Of a stretch of DNA of 64,000 nucleotides, positions 21,604 to 34,451 are shown one piece after another. The stretch spans positions 11,402,102-11,466,101 of the forward strand of contig OY855906.1 of the NCBI GenBank assembly GCA_963693305.1, read 5' to 3'. Under the pieces are notes generated by a model that saw only the letters and a list, made by a program, of their open reading frames with translations, did no database searches and was not told the origin of the DNA. The position numbers and the translations under genes were made by a program. Every line of letters starts with the position of its first letter. The first letter of the stretch is position 1. This stretch comes from Meandrina meandrites. Taxonomy: Eukaryota; Cnidaria; Anthozoa; Scleractinia; Meandrinidae.

Positions 21604-24600
21604 AGTGGTTGTCTGGCTTCGTTAACACCGCAGTGAAGTCTGACAATTTTACTAAGATCAGTGATACCCGTGGAATATTTCGTCTAGATGAAGCCGCATC
21701 GATATCGCCATGCTGCTGCCTTGACGGATCTGGTTTAACAAACGAAGACAATATTGGAAACAAAGAAAGCCATCCGTCTGGCCCCCAACTCGGGGGCCAG
21801 ATAGGCTTGTTTCCTTCAGGTACAAACGGATTTGAGTCCCATGAAGTCAAAAAATACATCGACAACTGGAGCAAAGACGGAGGCACTCAAGTCATACGGT
21901 AAACATTTTGACAACTCGATCTGCATGCACACCAATATTTGTTTACATTACCATGATGACTTTTGACTGAATTCGCAACTTGTTGAAAATGTCTGCTCAA
22001 CCTTTTGACAGCTTCAGTGGGTTTATTTATTCTCATAGCTAAATCGCTTCAAGAAATTCGTTGTTTGGTCCAATTTCACGCTTTATATCGACAATATATT
22101 TTAGCGTTTTAGTTGCAGCTTGAAGTTGCAGAAAACAATATCACCCATCGCTTTCGTGTGCTCTTTTGTTCAATAATTTCTTTCAGTGTTAACCTGTTGA
22201 CATGGGCCCCGTTGTTTTATTTTTGTTTTGTACGAAATAAGGCCTTTGCGGCTTTCAAAGAAACATATGATGTCCGATAAAGTATTTAGTCAGAGCTGTA
22301 AATCTGGAAAGTGAAGCATGCAACTATATGTAAATTAGCAGCCTATTCTAGGCGACATACCCAATACATGTATTTTGAAAATAAAAATGTCAAAAGTAAT
22401 ATAAATCTTGGTTATAGGTTAGAAGGTCTTAGAAAGATTGAAGAGTTTAAAGTATTAAACAATATTGATGAATTTAATAATTAATTTGAATCAAGATGAA
22501 CTATATGTAATTTGAAGTTTACAACATGTAATTAAACATTTTTTCTGATAAAAGTAAATTGTAAATGCTGCATTTCATTGCAAGCAAAATATAAATATTT
22601 CTTTACTCAGTTTCATTTTCTTGTCTTCAAACTCCACTTTTTGGAGAATATTAATTACAATCACAGATCAATCAATCAATCAAAACCTTTATTTAGACAC
22701 GATGCAGTAAAAAAGCTACATAGCTTGTGGGTTAAAACTGGTAGATAAAAGGCATTAAACTATATTAAGGTAAAAACGCTAAACTAGTTGCTTAAAATTT
22801 ATAAAATATTAGTGTGTAAAATCTTGGTACATCTGTTTAAAATAAAAATATTTAATTTGAAACAATTAAGATGAACCAATATTAAACTGAATGTTTTTTG
22901 AAGTTTAAATATTTTTTGTGTTATAAATAAATTGTAAATGTTACATAATTACAAGCAAAATAAAAATATTTCTTTACTCAGTTTCATTATCTTAATTTTC
23001 TTCAAAATCCACTTTTGGAGAGAATATTAATTCCAATCACAGATGGTTCTAATTTCCATCTTTTCATGCCAATATGTTATCATGAAAAATTATGTGCAAT
23101 AACATACAAATATTATCTATGTTATACATCAACGATTTTGCAGATCAGTCCTGACTTATGGTGTTTGTTTGTTATGCCTTTTTACTCTCAAATGGAGCAT
23201 AGGCCACTGACATTTCCTATCTACATTACTCTATCCTGTGCAAGTTGAACAAGGTTGTGTCAACCTGGGTGGGACTCATGCACCTTGTGATTATTAACAA
23301 TACAACGCAAAGCACAGTGCTATAAATACAGGACATGAGAAATGGACTGATGTTATGCTGAGCTCTGTTATTAGACTTATTACACACAGAGAAAAAATTC
23401 GAAAACAATTCTGCAATACAATGAGCAGCTCCACTTTCACAAAAGTTATAACAAGCTTTGCTTGCTCGGGTCAAATAAACTTAATTCAGAGTTGGAAGAT
23501 ACGGTAACAGATGGGCTTAACCAGCATGTGCACTTTATCTGTATTAGTTTATTTTTTTTGAAAGAAAAACAATATACAGCTATTTCAATTAACGTTGTCG
23601 GGTCAAAGATTAAAGCTAAAAGACAAGACCGTATGGCGTTCTGGGTATTCACTATAAATTTGCATATAAGCTTCATTAAATGTACAAATTTGTATTTCGC
23701 ACGCGAAGAATTCACAAGTTTGTTTTTCCTCTTAGGAGGCCTTTCTGTAGCTTTACTTTTAGTGTCGCTTGGCTCTGAGTTTTGAAAATTCTTCTTAAAT
23801 TCAGTGTGGTTAAAAGCACCTTGTTTCACATGTCTGAAAAGAAAGAAAACGGGCAAATCCGCGTTTGTCATGTCACTATATATTTTAGTATTCAGCACGT
23901 GCAGTTGCTCTCTTCCTCTACCCATATTGCCTTTCAGTCTTGTCTTTAAGTTTTGATCCCGACAACGTTATCTGAAATAGCTGTATATGTATTTTGATTT
24001 CCCATTGACCTAAGCACAGCAGGTTTTGGCAACACATGCTGTTTAAATTAATTAGAACTATCCAATCATTTTTTTCAGACTCCGCTGGATTTGCAATTGT
24101 CTCTAGCTCTACTTTTTATCTTGTTGAACTTTTTTCAACAAAAATTCCAACAGTGTCCTTGTAGAAGTGCCACTAATAGATTTGATGATAAATTTAAATA
24201 TTAATTCTTTAAAATTCAGTGGTCTCAACTGGTGAGAATTTTAGTTTTTATGCATGCCAACCAAATAATAATGCTTAATGAAATTTAATTATGTTAGTAT
24301 ATATAGCTTGTTGTTTATATCCTTATGATAAATTATTTGTATCTGTGATCTACATAAGAACTCTTTCAGTTCTAAGCTCATTACAGTGTATATACCAATG
24401 ATAAATATTATTTGTAAATACATTCTCTTAAATTATTTATGTAAGGTTCATTCTTTTATGATATTGGAACATCATATTGTTGTTTTAAATTAAATAATTA
24501 TTTTCAATATTTGCTTCACCTCTTTATCTGACAGTGGCTTATTCAATGATATTGTAAGGAGAAACTTAATGTTAATCAGGCTTGAAATGAAACAGTTTGA

Positions 24601-27600
24601 TAATTAATAGACAAAAATGTTGTATATTTCTGATTCCACTAACATGCATATGATGGAGGCAAAACGATTGACAGTTAATAATTATTAAGGATGAGCAGGG
24701 GGATCAGTCACAAAAATCTAAACAACTAACCATAAAATGCAACAGAATTTTGTAATAACGATTTACAGATGAAAACTGTACATAGACTCTAAAACCAAAC
24801 AACTAGATCAAGTTCAAAAGAGCTTTAGTTAAAGCTGGACCAAGCTGGATATAAAGAACAACTGAAAAACTACCGTACTCTTAAATAAAATGTGGCCAAA
24901 AAGAATGTGGAAACATGTATTCAAAACACAGCAGCAGCAGCTGCACCTGACCTCCGGAAAAGAGGTACAATATATGCTTTAGCAACTGTTATTATTATTA
25001 TTATAACTACATGTAGTATTTTATATTATTTTATGTGCAGTGATTAGAGTAAAACCATAAATATTCTTGTTGAAATACATGTAATTATCCATTTTTAAGT
25101 TTAAAATATAATTTAAGGAGAACAACATGTGTATTTATCATTAATTAATTTGTTCCACTTAACTATTTAGTAAGTTGTTGGTAACTTCAGCAATCCAACA
25201 AAACAGCTAAACTAAATGTAATTTAACAGAGAATGCATAAAACCAAGGACAGCAAAGAAGAAAATGATAAAATGATGAAAAGTCTACATTTTGATCACTG
25301 GAGGTAGGAAATAACAACTAAACTAAACTAAACTCAATAATTCCTTCTTGGACAAAATCTTAAAATTTTTATTATTTATTGGATCCTATATTGTAATAAT
25401 CATTAATCTGCTTTTGGCTATTTTGGTAATGTGCCCAGTCTTCTCTGCTCACTCTACAGCTGTAGCTATATTAGTTAGGAAATTTATGCTTCATTGATCC
25501 AAAACAATACAAACTAAATAAAGTTATGCCCTTAAACAGGATGTATAGGTTAAACTTTAGTTAATAATCAAGTAGCCAATCAGAATACAGTCTTTGACAT
25601 TTCTTTAGCAAACATTCCATGTGGCCACTATTAAATGAACCAAGAGAAACATCACTTTGAGAGCATTTAATTTTTACCACGAGACACTGTATGCAGTGAG
25701 GAAATCCAAACATATCATTAAATTTGTAACCTATCCCAGGAAGGGGACAATAAATGAACAAAGCAAATGACAGCTTCACTAAAATTATGATACAACATTA
25801 AACATTCAGATGCAAATAAAATAAAAGATTTGCCAACAACATGGACCTTATCCGCTCCTGAGAGAGAATGTAGGAATCACAACAAAGTGATAAATGTTTA
25901 TGGTGGACCAAGACAAAACCTTGTAAATTGCAAATGGCACTAGTGTGACCACAGAGTCGAAGGTATTCCGGTACTAACTGCTGTTAACTGCTGTTTGACT
26001 AACCAGGACTCTTAACTGTACATGTAGTAAATGGTGTTGATATGACAAAATGATGTTTCGCATTGCCATTGCATTATTTTAGCCTGAAAAAAATAATCCT
26101 GGCTTCAACGAGATTTGAACCCATGACCTCGCAATACCAGTGTGATGCTCTACCAACTGAGCTATAAAGCCTTGGTACGTTGAGAGCATGTCAACTGTGA
26201 GTCCTAATGTCCCGCATGTGGAGTAGATGACATAGTGAATATATGAATGACATTATATGAAATGCAGATTAATGTTGAAATTAATGAAATGATCCCCGCA
26301 GTGTGAAAGCAATTAATTTTAAAGCACTCAAGCCTACAATGGGATTTGAACCGATGACCTCCGCGATACCAGTGCGATACCTGTATGTGTTGGTTGGCCA
26401 GTCTCTCAATTTGAACAGCGCTCTTAACCACCAGGGACTACCATGGCCCTGAAGGGTGTTGTTTCTAGAATAATCCCAGGAAACATATTATGGCAGTTCA
26501 TTATGTCCTTGTTTAAAAAAGAGATTTCTCTGCATCACTGGTAAAATTGTCTGATTTATGACTATATGTTACTGAAAGTCTTGTGTTCTTATTCAGCTCC
26601 CTTGCAGAGGTCAATACTTTGTCTTCAGATGATGGTCCTTTGAGATGGGTCCCAGTGATAGAAAGTGTCATACCAATTGTCATTCACAAGAAGAAGGTAC
26701 GAGAACAATATAGAACAAACAACAAGAATAATGCCCCTAGACTAGTCCTTGGCATAAACAATAGAAACTGCTACACTAGAGAACCAGTAGAATTCCAAAC
26801 TTACAACAGAGAGCTGCTATATACTACTGTTTCAGTACAAAGCTCAAAAGTTGTATTGTTATCCCCAGTCTGCTTGACACATGAAGAAATAATTTGGTGC
26901 ACATGCCACAGACATAAGTTTTCAAAATTTTCTGTTTTTTTTCCCTGATAAAAATAACATTCACCTGACCTTATTAATAAACACAAAATGTCAGATGTTG
27001 TAGCCACCTCCAGCCTCCTCTTCCAAAAAAAAACATTGCTAAGGTCACATACTTGGATGCATGGACCTGATATGTTCCTACCAACCATGACAATAGACTT
27101 TTGGTATTATTAACCGCGCGGCCATGGGCCGAGCACGGTTCTTGCTCTGCACGGGATTTATTTTTTTTCGTCGTTTTTTTTTTGTCGGTAACCAGACCCA
27201 AACTTCCACTCGACCAAATCGCGATCGGGACTTCGGATCACGCAACCTGGGATGTTTATTCACCAAAAGCTGTCGAAACATCAATGTACAGAAAATGTTA
27301 CGGATATTGTTTTCTTTATTGTGTATAAAATATTTTTTCTTTTGGTCTCATCGAAGCGTTGGGCTCAAAGGGAATTTGAAGACACTAAAAAAGGTATTAC
27401 GTCAGCCATGGAATGCGCTGATGTTGCAGCTTTCACTTTCACTATATGACAAAAAAGATTATTTTTTCTTTGCAAGTTTATTTAGCCAGAAGCGACAGTC
27501 ATTAATTTAATTGTAATTTTGCGAGTATTTCTTGTGGGTTTAGGCAATTGAAGTGGATCCTTTGGCTGTTTCATAGAAGCGATTTGAAGAAGATTTGAAG

Positions 27601-28506
27601 CAGAATTTAATATTTGCTTAGATAAACAATTGAGCGTGCCTGAACGTGCAGGGATTACGTCATTAGTAGGGAAAAAACCTGCCAGCTAAAGATAGCATTG
27701 GATAACGTAAACCTCGGATTGTGTGACTAGCGTGACTACTTTGCTAGTCCTTTACTCAAAGTGCAATCAGATTGAATTTAACCGTGACTTTTGAGAAAGA
27801 AAGCTCTTAATGAGAAAAAAATATATAAGCGCGGTTTTAAGTTGCTATAGCAACTTCTTGTTACTAGAGAGGTGTATAATTTCAATATTCCTTGACTTTT
27901 CTTCAAAAAATGTCAATTTTCCCTGACTGACAAAATAAAATTCCCGACTTTTCAACCTTCAAGAATGTTATTTTTCCCTGACCTGAACGTTATTTTTCCC
28001 TGTGGTTCATGGTTAACTTCATGTGTTTTTTTACTTAGGTGGATACAGAAGACGTGTTTCTGGTGACAGCTTTAATGAACAATGAGACTGTCTTTAGTGC
28101 AGAAATAAACTTGAATGGTAATATTTATCATAATATATTTTCATCTTTATGTTGTAAATTAAAGCAAGAATAATCTAAGTTGACTAATGTACATATTTTA
28201 ACTAAAGTATATATGATATATTTTTTTTAGATAAATAAAACTAGAAATACTATAATTAAAATTACTTATGTAATTTGATTCAGAAATTCGGCTTAAGAAG
28301 ACATCTGAGTGTTTTGTACAGTGGAGGAATCGCAAATCAAGTAAGTTTTAGTAATTGTCAGTCTAGAAATTATAACATTAACAACTCACCATCTATTAAG
28401 AGCACCTGTATAAAACTGTTGTTTTGTTTATTACACAGAGAGCCATGCATGGGGACTCAACTTTGTCTCTGAAGAAGAAGCTAAGAAGTTCTTGGATTTT
28501 TGCAGT
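21604..28506 (+). CDS. TIAM1: TIAM exons 1-5 as placed: N-terminal segment and WH1 domain
   Basis: Exons 21604-21898, 26597-26696, 28039-28117, 28284-28340 and 28439-28506. The first encodes about 98 residues without a known domain. The other four encode a WH1/EVH1-like domain: [19 protein letters not shown], then [17 protein letters not shown], then [10 protein letters not shown] and [18 protein letters not shown]. The FVQW, WGLNF and EEAKKF pattern fits the C-terminal half of WH1 domains. Drosophila Still life carries a WH1 domain here; vertebrate TIAM proteins are not usually annotated with one. Intron 1 (21899-26596) contains a tandem duplication, a TA-flanked MITE and tRNA-like SINEs. 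Confidence 0.82.
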
Positions 28507-31500
28507 GTATGTGTCGTATACTTTGCAAGGTTTAAACAAAACAGTTATTTAGAGGAGGCAGCTAGTTTCAGTAGACTAAGAGTAACTGACTGTTTGAAAG
28601 AATTAACTTTCTTTAATTTCTTTAAATTAGGGGAAAAGTAACCAAGCAAAGTGAAGTAGAGCAAAGTAGCCAAGCCACCCATCAGGGTGCTATTAAGTTT
28701 GATGAGTATCATTAAAGAAACATACCAAACTGTTTTATTTCAATAGGCTGGACGCTTACGTTCAGTGTCCAATACTTCTTCATCAGCTCTCTCATCAACC
28801 AGTCACCTTCAACCAATATCAAGTGGACAGGCCAAGGTAGCTGCATTAGCTAAAGATAGGAGCAGTTGTCTTTCCACAAAATTAAAATGTTGATATTATT
28901 CTGACCACAGCAGCATAGTAATATTACAATTTTGGTTGTAATGAATGTAAGTTTTGTCTGAGTGTATAGCTTTCATTACCAATAATGCAAGAATTTAATT
29001 ACACAGTTGTTTTGTATTTTTGTGCATTCAGGTAAGTGCAAGGAAAGACAGCCAAGGAAGTTCTGACCAACCAACAATCCAGATCAATGACATTGAGTTA
29101 AGCATCAATAAATCACCCATTAACGGCACTCTTCATAATAGTGTCGGGGATCACTACAATTCCAGTAGCACTCTTGTTGCCAATGAAGCACACAGTTCCA
29201 TTGGTTCTCGTAGCAGTACTCCTATACCACACAAGCAAAATAGTGGTGATCCTGACAGTGGATTTGGCATGGAGGATGTTGGCAGTGACACACTTGAATC
29301 CCGCAATTTGTCTCGTATTTCTCCATTTCAAGAATCTCATTCTTCACATCTGTCTGTTGCCAGTGACTCAGATTACTCAGTTAGTTCAAGAAGTAACTTA
29401 TCTGATGCAGATGACACAGCAGAAATTAGCTACTTCAAGAATGTAGCTCGTGATTTGAATTCTAACAGTCCGGTGGTAAGTGAAATGAACATATAGGAGG
29501 TCCTGCCAGGGTATATTCCAACAAGTGACATGGCCCAACAAGTAGCGACAGCACTCAAAAAAAGTCGTAGCAAAAGACACCCTTTCTCGTTGAACGCCAA
29601 CAGCGATGTCAAGCAACGTAAAGTACAATAAAACACTGGCATGGGACATTTCTAAATTCAGACAAGCGACATGGGATCCCCCCTAGCAGGGCCTTATATA
29701 GCTCAAATGAAATTACATTGTAAAAAACTCTCAACTACATATACAGTGTACATGCATGTAGTGCGCAAGATCCATGATAATTATTTCACCAATGTCTTGC
29801 GATATAGTCCTCTGTACAGTCCTGTGGTAAGGAAATAAAGTAAAAGCCGTCCTTGTGACCACTCTCATAAGCGACCAGGTCTTGTTACAACCACCACTGA
29901 AACTAAGCAATTGCAACCGCCTTTAAAAAAAAAAACCCACTAGTATAATTTTTCCTTTGTTTCTATGCTCTTGTTATTAAAAGTGACCGCTGAAAGAATC
30001 ATTCTGATTTGCATCTGAGTCAAAAAGTAATGCACAACTTGATCACATTTTACTAATACTGTTGCTTGGTAAAGATCTCTATTTTAAAAGTTCAAGATGA
30101 TTTAGGGATTTAAAATCTCTGGCAAAAAAGTGACCAGGCACTATTGTTTGAGCATGTGCCAGCTTATGTAAAACAATCGACTAAGAGGTATTTATTGTAT
30201 CTGGCATCTCTCTCCAGGGAATTAAGGTAGCATGAAAATATTGTCAACCTTGCGCATTTTACAAGTACCATTTGAAAATATCCTGTGTGATAGGTAAATA
30301 ATTATGTTGGATCCACTTTTCCTGTATATGTTAGTAATAAGTTTTTCACTGTCATTTCTGTAGGAGATACATGCTTCATTTCATGATGATGCAGATCTAA
30401 ACAGCAGCTGTGGAACAGACTTGAAGCCACAATCTGGAATTGCTCAGTCTCGTCAGGGGGGTGCAACTCGCAAGGCGGGGTGGCTATCTGTAAAGCATGT
30501 CCTTGTAAGATTAAAGTCAAGCAAAGTTGATCTTGCTTCGGACAGGAAGTGGCGTAAATGCTGGGTGTCACTAAAAAGTGGTGCTCTGAATTTTTATTTT
30601 TGTAATGAAAAGACTGTAAGTCCTCAGGACTTGGATGAACCAAGTTTTACACTGGAAATCGATGGCTGCGTTGCTCAGGCTGTACCAGAACATGCAAAGT
30701 TAGACCATGTGTTCAGTGTCAGTTCTAGACTTGGGGAAGCATACTTCTTTCAGGTAATTAAAAGTTCCTTGCAACTCAAACACCAGCAGGCCAATATGAA
30801 TATTAAACAGACACCTGGGGTATAATCATAGAACAAAGTTGGAAACACTCTTGAAATTTTGGAGAACTTAAAATGCTGTTGAAACAGTTGCCTGCAGTTT
30901 GTGTGAAACTTGATAGAAACCATAGAAAAAATGTTCCAATTTTCTGAATGGAAAATGATAACATGTAGAGAGATTGAAGCAGTCAGTCAGTCAGTCAGTC
31001 AGTCAGTCAGTCAGTCAATCAATCAATCAATCAATCTTTAGAATCAAGTAAGTTTGTAAATGAAGGTCGCACTAGCTGTACTGTAAATATGCACATGTAC
31101 ATGATACATGTAGTTGGTAGTAATTTTTTTTTTAATTTCTTTGCTATTTAGGCATCCAATCAAACTGATCTTGAGAACTGGATAACAGCAATACATTCTA
31201 TGGCTGCATCAGTGCTGGCAGGTCCTGGACAGAGAGGAAAACATGAAATGCTGCGCATCCTTACAACAGAAATCAGTAGGGTGGAGGGAAAAATATCTTC
31301 AGACTCTAAATTAAAGAAAATGGCAGAGTTACAATCGACTGTTGTCACTGATTCCAAGAACAAGCAAGCCTTCCTTGATCAGGTAACATTTACATTTATG
31401 CAGTGAGTTTGTGCTCCAGTAATTAAGCTTCAGTTTTTGGTAGCCCTCTGACCCGTGTGGTAACATACATATTTTTATTTATTGAGCTAGTTAAGCATTG

Positions 31501-34415
31501 ATGTACTGATGTGAGTTATTGAGGGTAAATGGTCCTGGTTCGAGCCCTGGCCGGGGCAGTGCATGGTGTTCTTGGGCAAGACACTTTACTCTCATAGTGC
31601 CTCTCTCCACCCAGGTGTATTAATGGTTACCGGCAAATGTACTGCTGGGGGTAGCCCTGCAATGGACTGTGTCCCATTCAAGGGGGAGTAGATATACTCC
31701 TAGTCACTTTGTGCTACAGAACCAGGATAAGCTCCGGCCTGATGGGCCACTAGGCTATATGCAGACTTTACCTTTTACTTAAGTTAATCACTGTAGCTTT
31801 ATTTGGCGCTTGATTTATGAACTGAATAACATACCTTAATTCACTCAATAGGATGATTGTTTTTTTGTATACTTGACAATATGTTTTATCCACAGATTTC
31901 AAAGTGGGATAAAAACTTGGAGCAGCTCAACATTGACTTGTACCGGCTACACTGCTACACAGCGGCCATCCAAGGCAGTCAGCTGCCAAATCCACAAACA
32001 CTTCTAGCTTGTGTATCAAGGAACACTAAACAGATCCTTTCAAGAATGAACATTTTCTCTGTGATGTCATTCCATGCTGTTGTTAGTGCAAGAGATCCCA
32101 ACACAGATGCAGAAGTGAAAACAAGAAATAAAGCAAAGAGATCAGCCAGTTCTGTGGGCAAGCTGAAAAGTGCATTGCTTACATCACTTAGAATTAATGA
32201 TGCTGCAAGTGTCAAGTCTATTAGAGATCGTTACTCAGGAAGAGGTGCTGGAACTCCAAGATTAAAACGGTCAGTGTGGGATGAATGTCAGACCATAGGC
32301 CAATAATAAATACTAATTTAATTAAGCAATTATTGGATGAGATTAATATTCAGATGTCAATTATGTATTTTATCAATGCTAAGGTTCGATAAGGTTAGCA
32401 TTAATCACCAAAGCCAAAGGCATTTCAAAATAATGATGCCATTTGATATGCATTAAAGCCATGCAAAAATGTACATATCTATAGCTACATGCATAAATAC
32501 CATTTGTCTGTAGAAACAGATAGCACAGTGCCATCTAGAATTTTGCAGAGTGCTTTTAGGCAATCAAAATTAAGATGCTATCAGCATTTTATGTTGGAGC
32601 TTATGGAGATAATAATCATGGTAATATTACAGACAGTACAATATTAATTAACTACGAATTCATGAATTCATGAATTGTTAACGTGAGTTCTACATTTTAA
32701 TTATGTCCATTACCTTTTTTCTCCCAGTTTCAGTGGTTGCTGTTTTGAATTTTTTAAATACTAAATTTGAATTCCTCCTCCTGTCAATTCCTTTAACTAC
32801 AAAATGAATTTAAATTTTGTGTTCAACTCAGACAAGTTGTTTTTTCATTTGCAGACAGTCCAACTTAGAGGACATTGATGATATTCTAGAAGAGGAGCCA
32901 GAGGTTTCAAAGGTGGAGAGAGCTTCTTTATCATCCAGTCACTCAGATTGGAAGAGCCTTGGAAACTTTTTACGTATCAGCTTAGACAACAACCAAAGTA
33001 CTGTTATACCTTTACACAATGAAATGACTATATTAGAGGTGGTTGAAAATACTTGTAGCAAACGTCAATTTGATCCGGCAGCATACTATCTCAAACTTGG
33101 AAAGGAAGAAGCTTCGGGTGTAACAGGTGAGGAATGTAACTGAGTTTATTCAAGAAGAAAAATAGCTTTTTTTGCAAGGGTTATCAAGAGACAAGAGAAG
33201 CAAGAACTTGTACTGTATCAAGTATAGTAGTGTATGTGTAATTGTGTCAGTTATGTTTGAGTGTGCATTTGCCCTTAGATCTCCTACCGCCCCCGCCCCC
33301 CACTTAAGCTTCACCCCCGCCCCCCACTTAAGCTTCACCGCCCCCCCCCCCCCCCCCCCCCCCCCACTCATAACCTCTCTTTTCATATTGGTGGAAACAA
33401 TTTTGAGCCACGCTATTGTAAAACTGAGAATATTAATCTTACTATTGTATGCTTAGTTTCAATGTTGATGTTAACTGACTCTGTCAATATTGTTGTGCTG
33501 TAGAATACACAACTCCTCTGCAAGATTCTATGTTAGAAACCCATGTAAGTAAAAGTAATGATAGAGTTATACATGTTGTGGTTCAATTTTATCCTTGGTT
33601 CAAATTTTATTTCCCTTTGTTTTAAACTCATTATCATACATTACCATGCCCAAAAACAAAGGAAAATAAAATTTGAACCAAGGATAAAATTCAACCACAA
33701 CATACACGATTCCAAATAATGCCATATTGTCCTGATTAAATGACCTTCTGGGCATTTAAACTTAGCCTTGTGGACCAAGTGTTTATTTGACTCCTGCATT
33801 TTTTCAAGCCCAGTGATCATTATTTTGTCAGACACATAACTTGCTATTGTACCCCTAGCTTATTTAATATTATACCGTGAATAAATGATTCAGGGCTTAT
33901 TTCCAACTCAACCTTTAGAAAATTCAGTATATTATGTTGTTCATTACTTTTCATATGGCAAAACAGCGTCAGAGGTGCCAAGGCTGTGCAGACATACTCT
34001 GTCAGCATGCACAAATAGATTTAAATAATTATTGAACATTACAAATTCTGTGTGATCAATAAATTTGCAACTTATTGAGTGTTATTTTAAATACTAATAT
34101 TAATAACATCTAAATAGAGGTCTACATTTACAAAGTCAATATTTTTTTTGTCCACAGAGCTATGACTGTCTAAAGTTATGTGAAAAGTGCACCTTCACTG
34201 TCGAACTGGAGCGTTCAATGGAGATTGACAGACTTGATTTTGGTAGGTGACAAAATATCTGAAGACATTCTCACTAATAGAAAAAGAATCTATCTTATTT
34301 GTGTGAGACACTTTTATTATTAGCTCAGGTCTTGTGGGAAGTGTAAAGCTCTTACGTGTAAATTAAAGTAAATAATTACCATTGCAGATCTACACAACCA
34401 TCGCATAATTATTCT

Positions 34416-34451
<36 letters not shown>

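Noticed and set aside
23446..23925. 159-codon minus-strand ORF in TIAM intron 1
   Set aside because: It spans the mariner-type MITE and its flank; the frame is not kept in the second MITE copy and no domain is recognisable.
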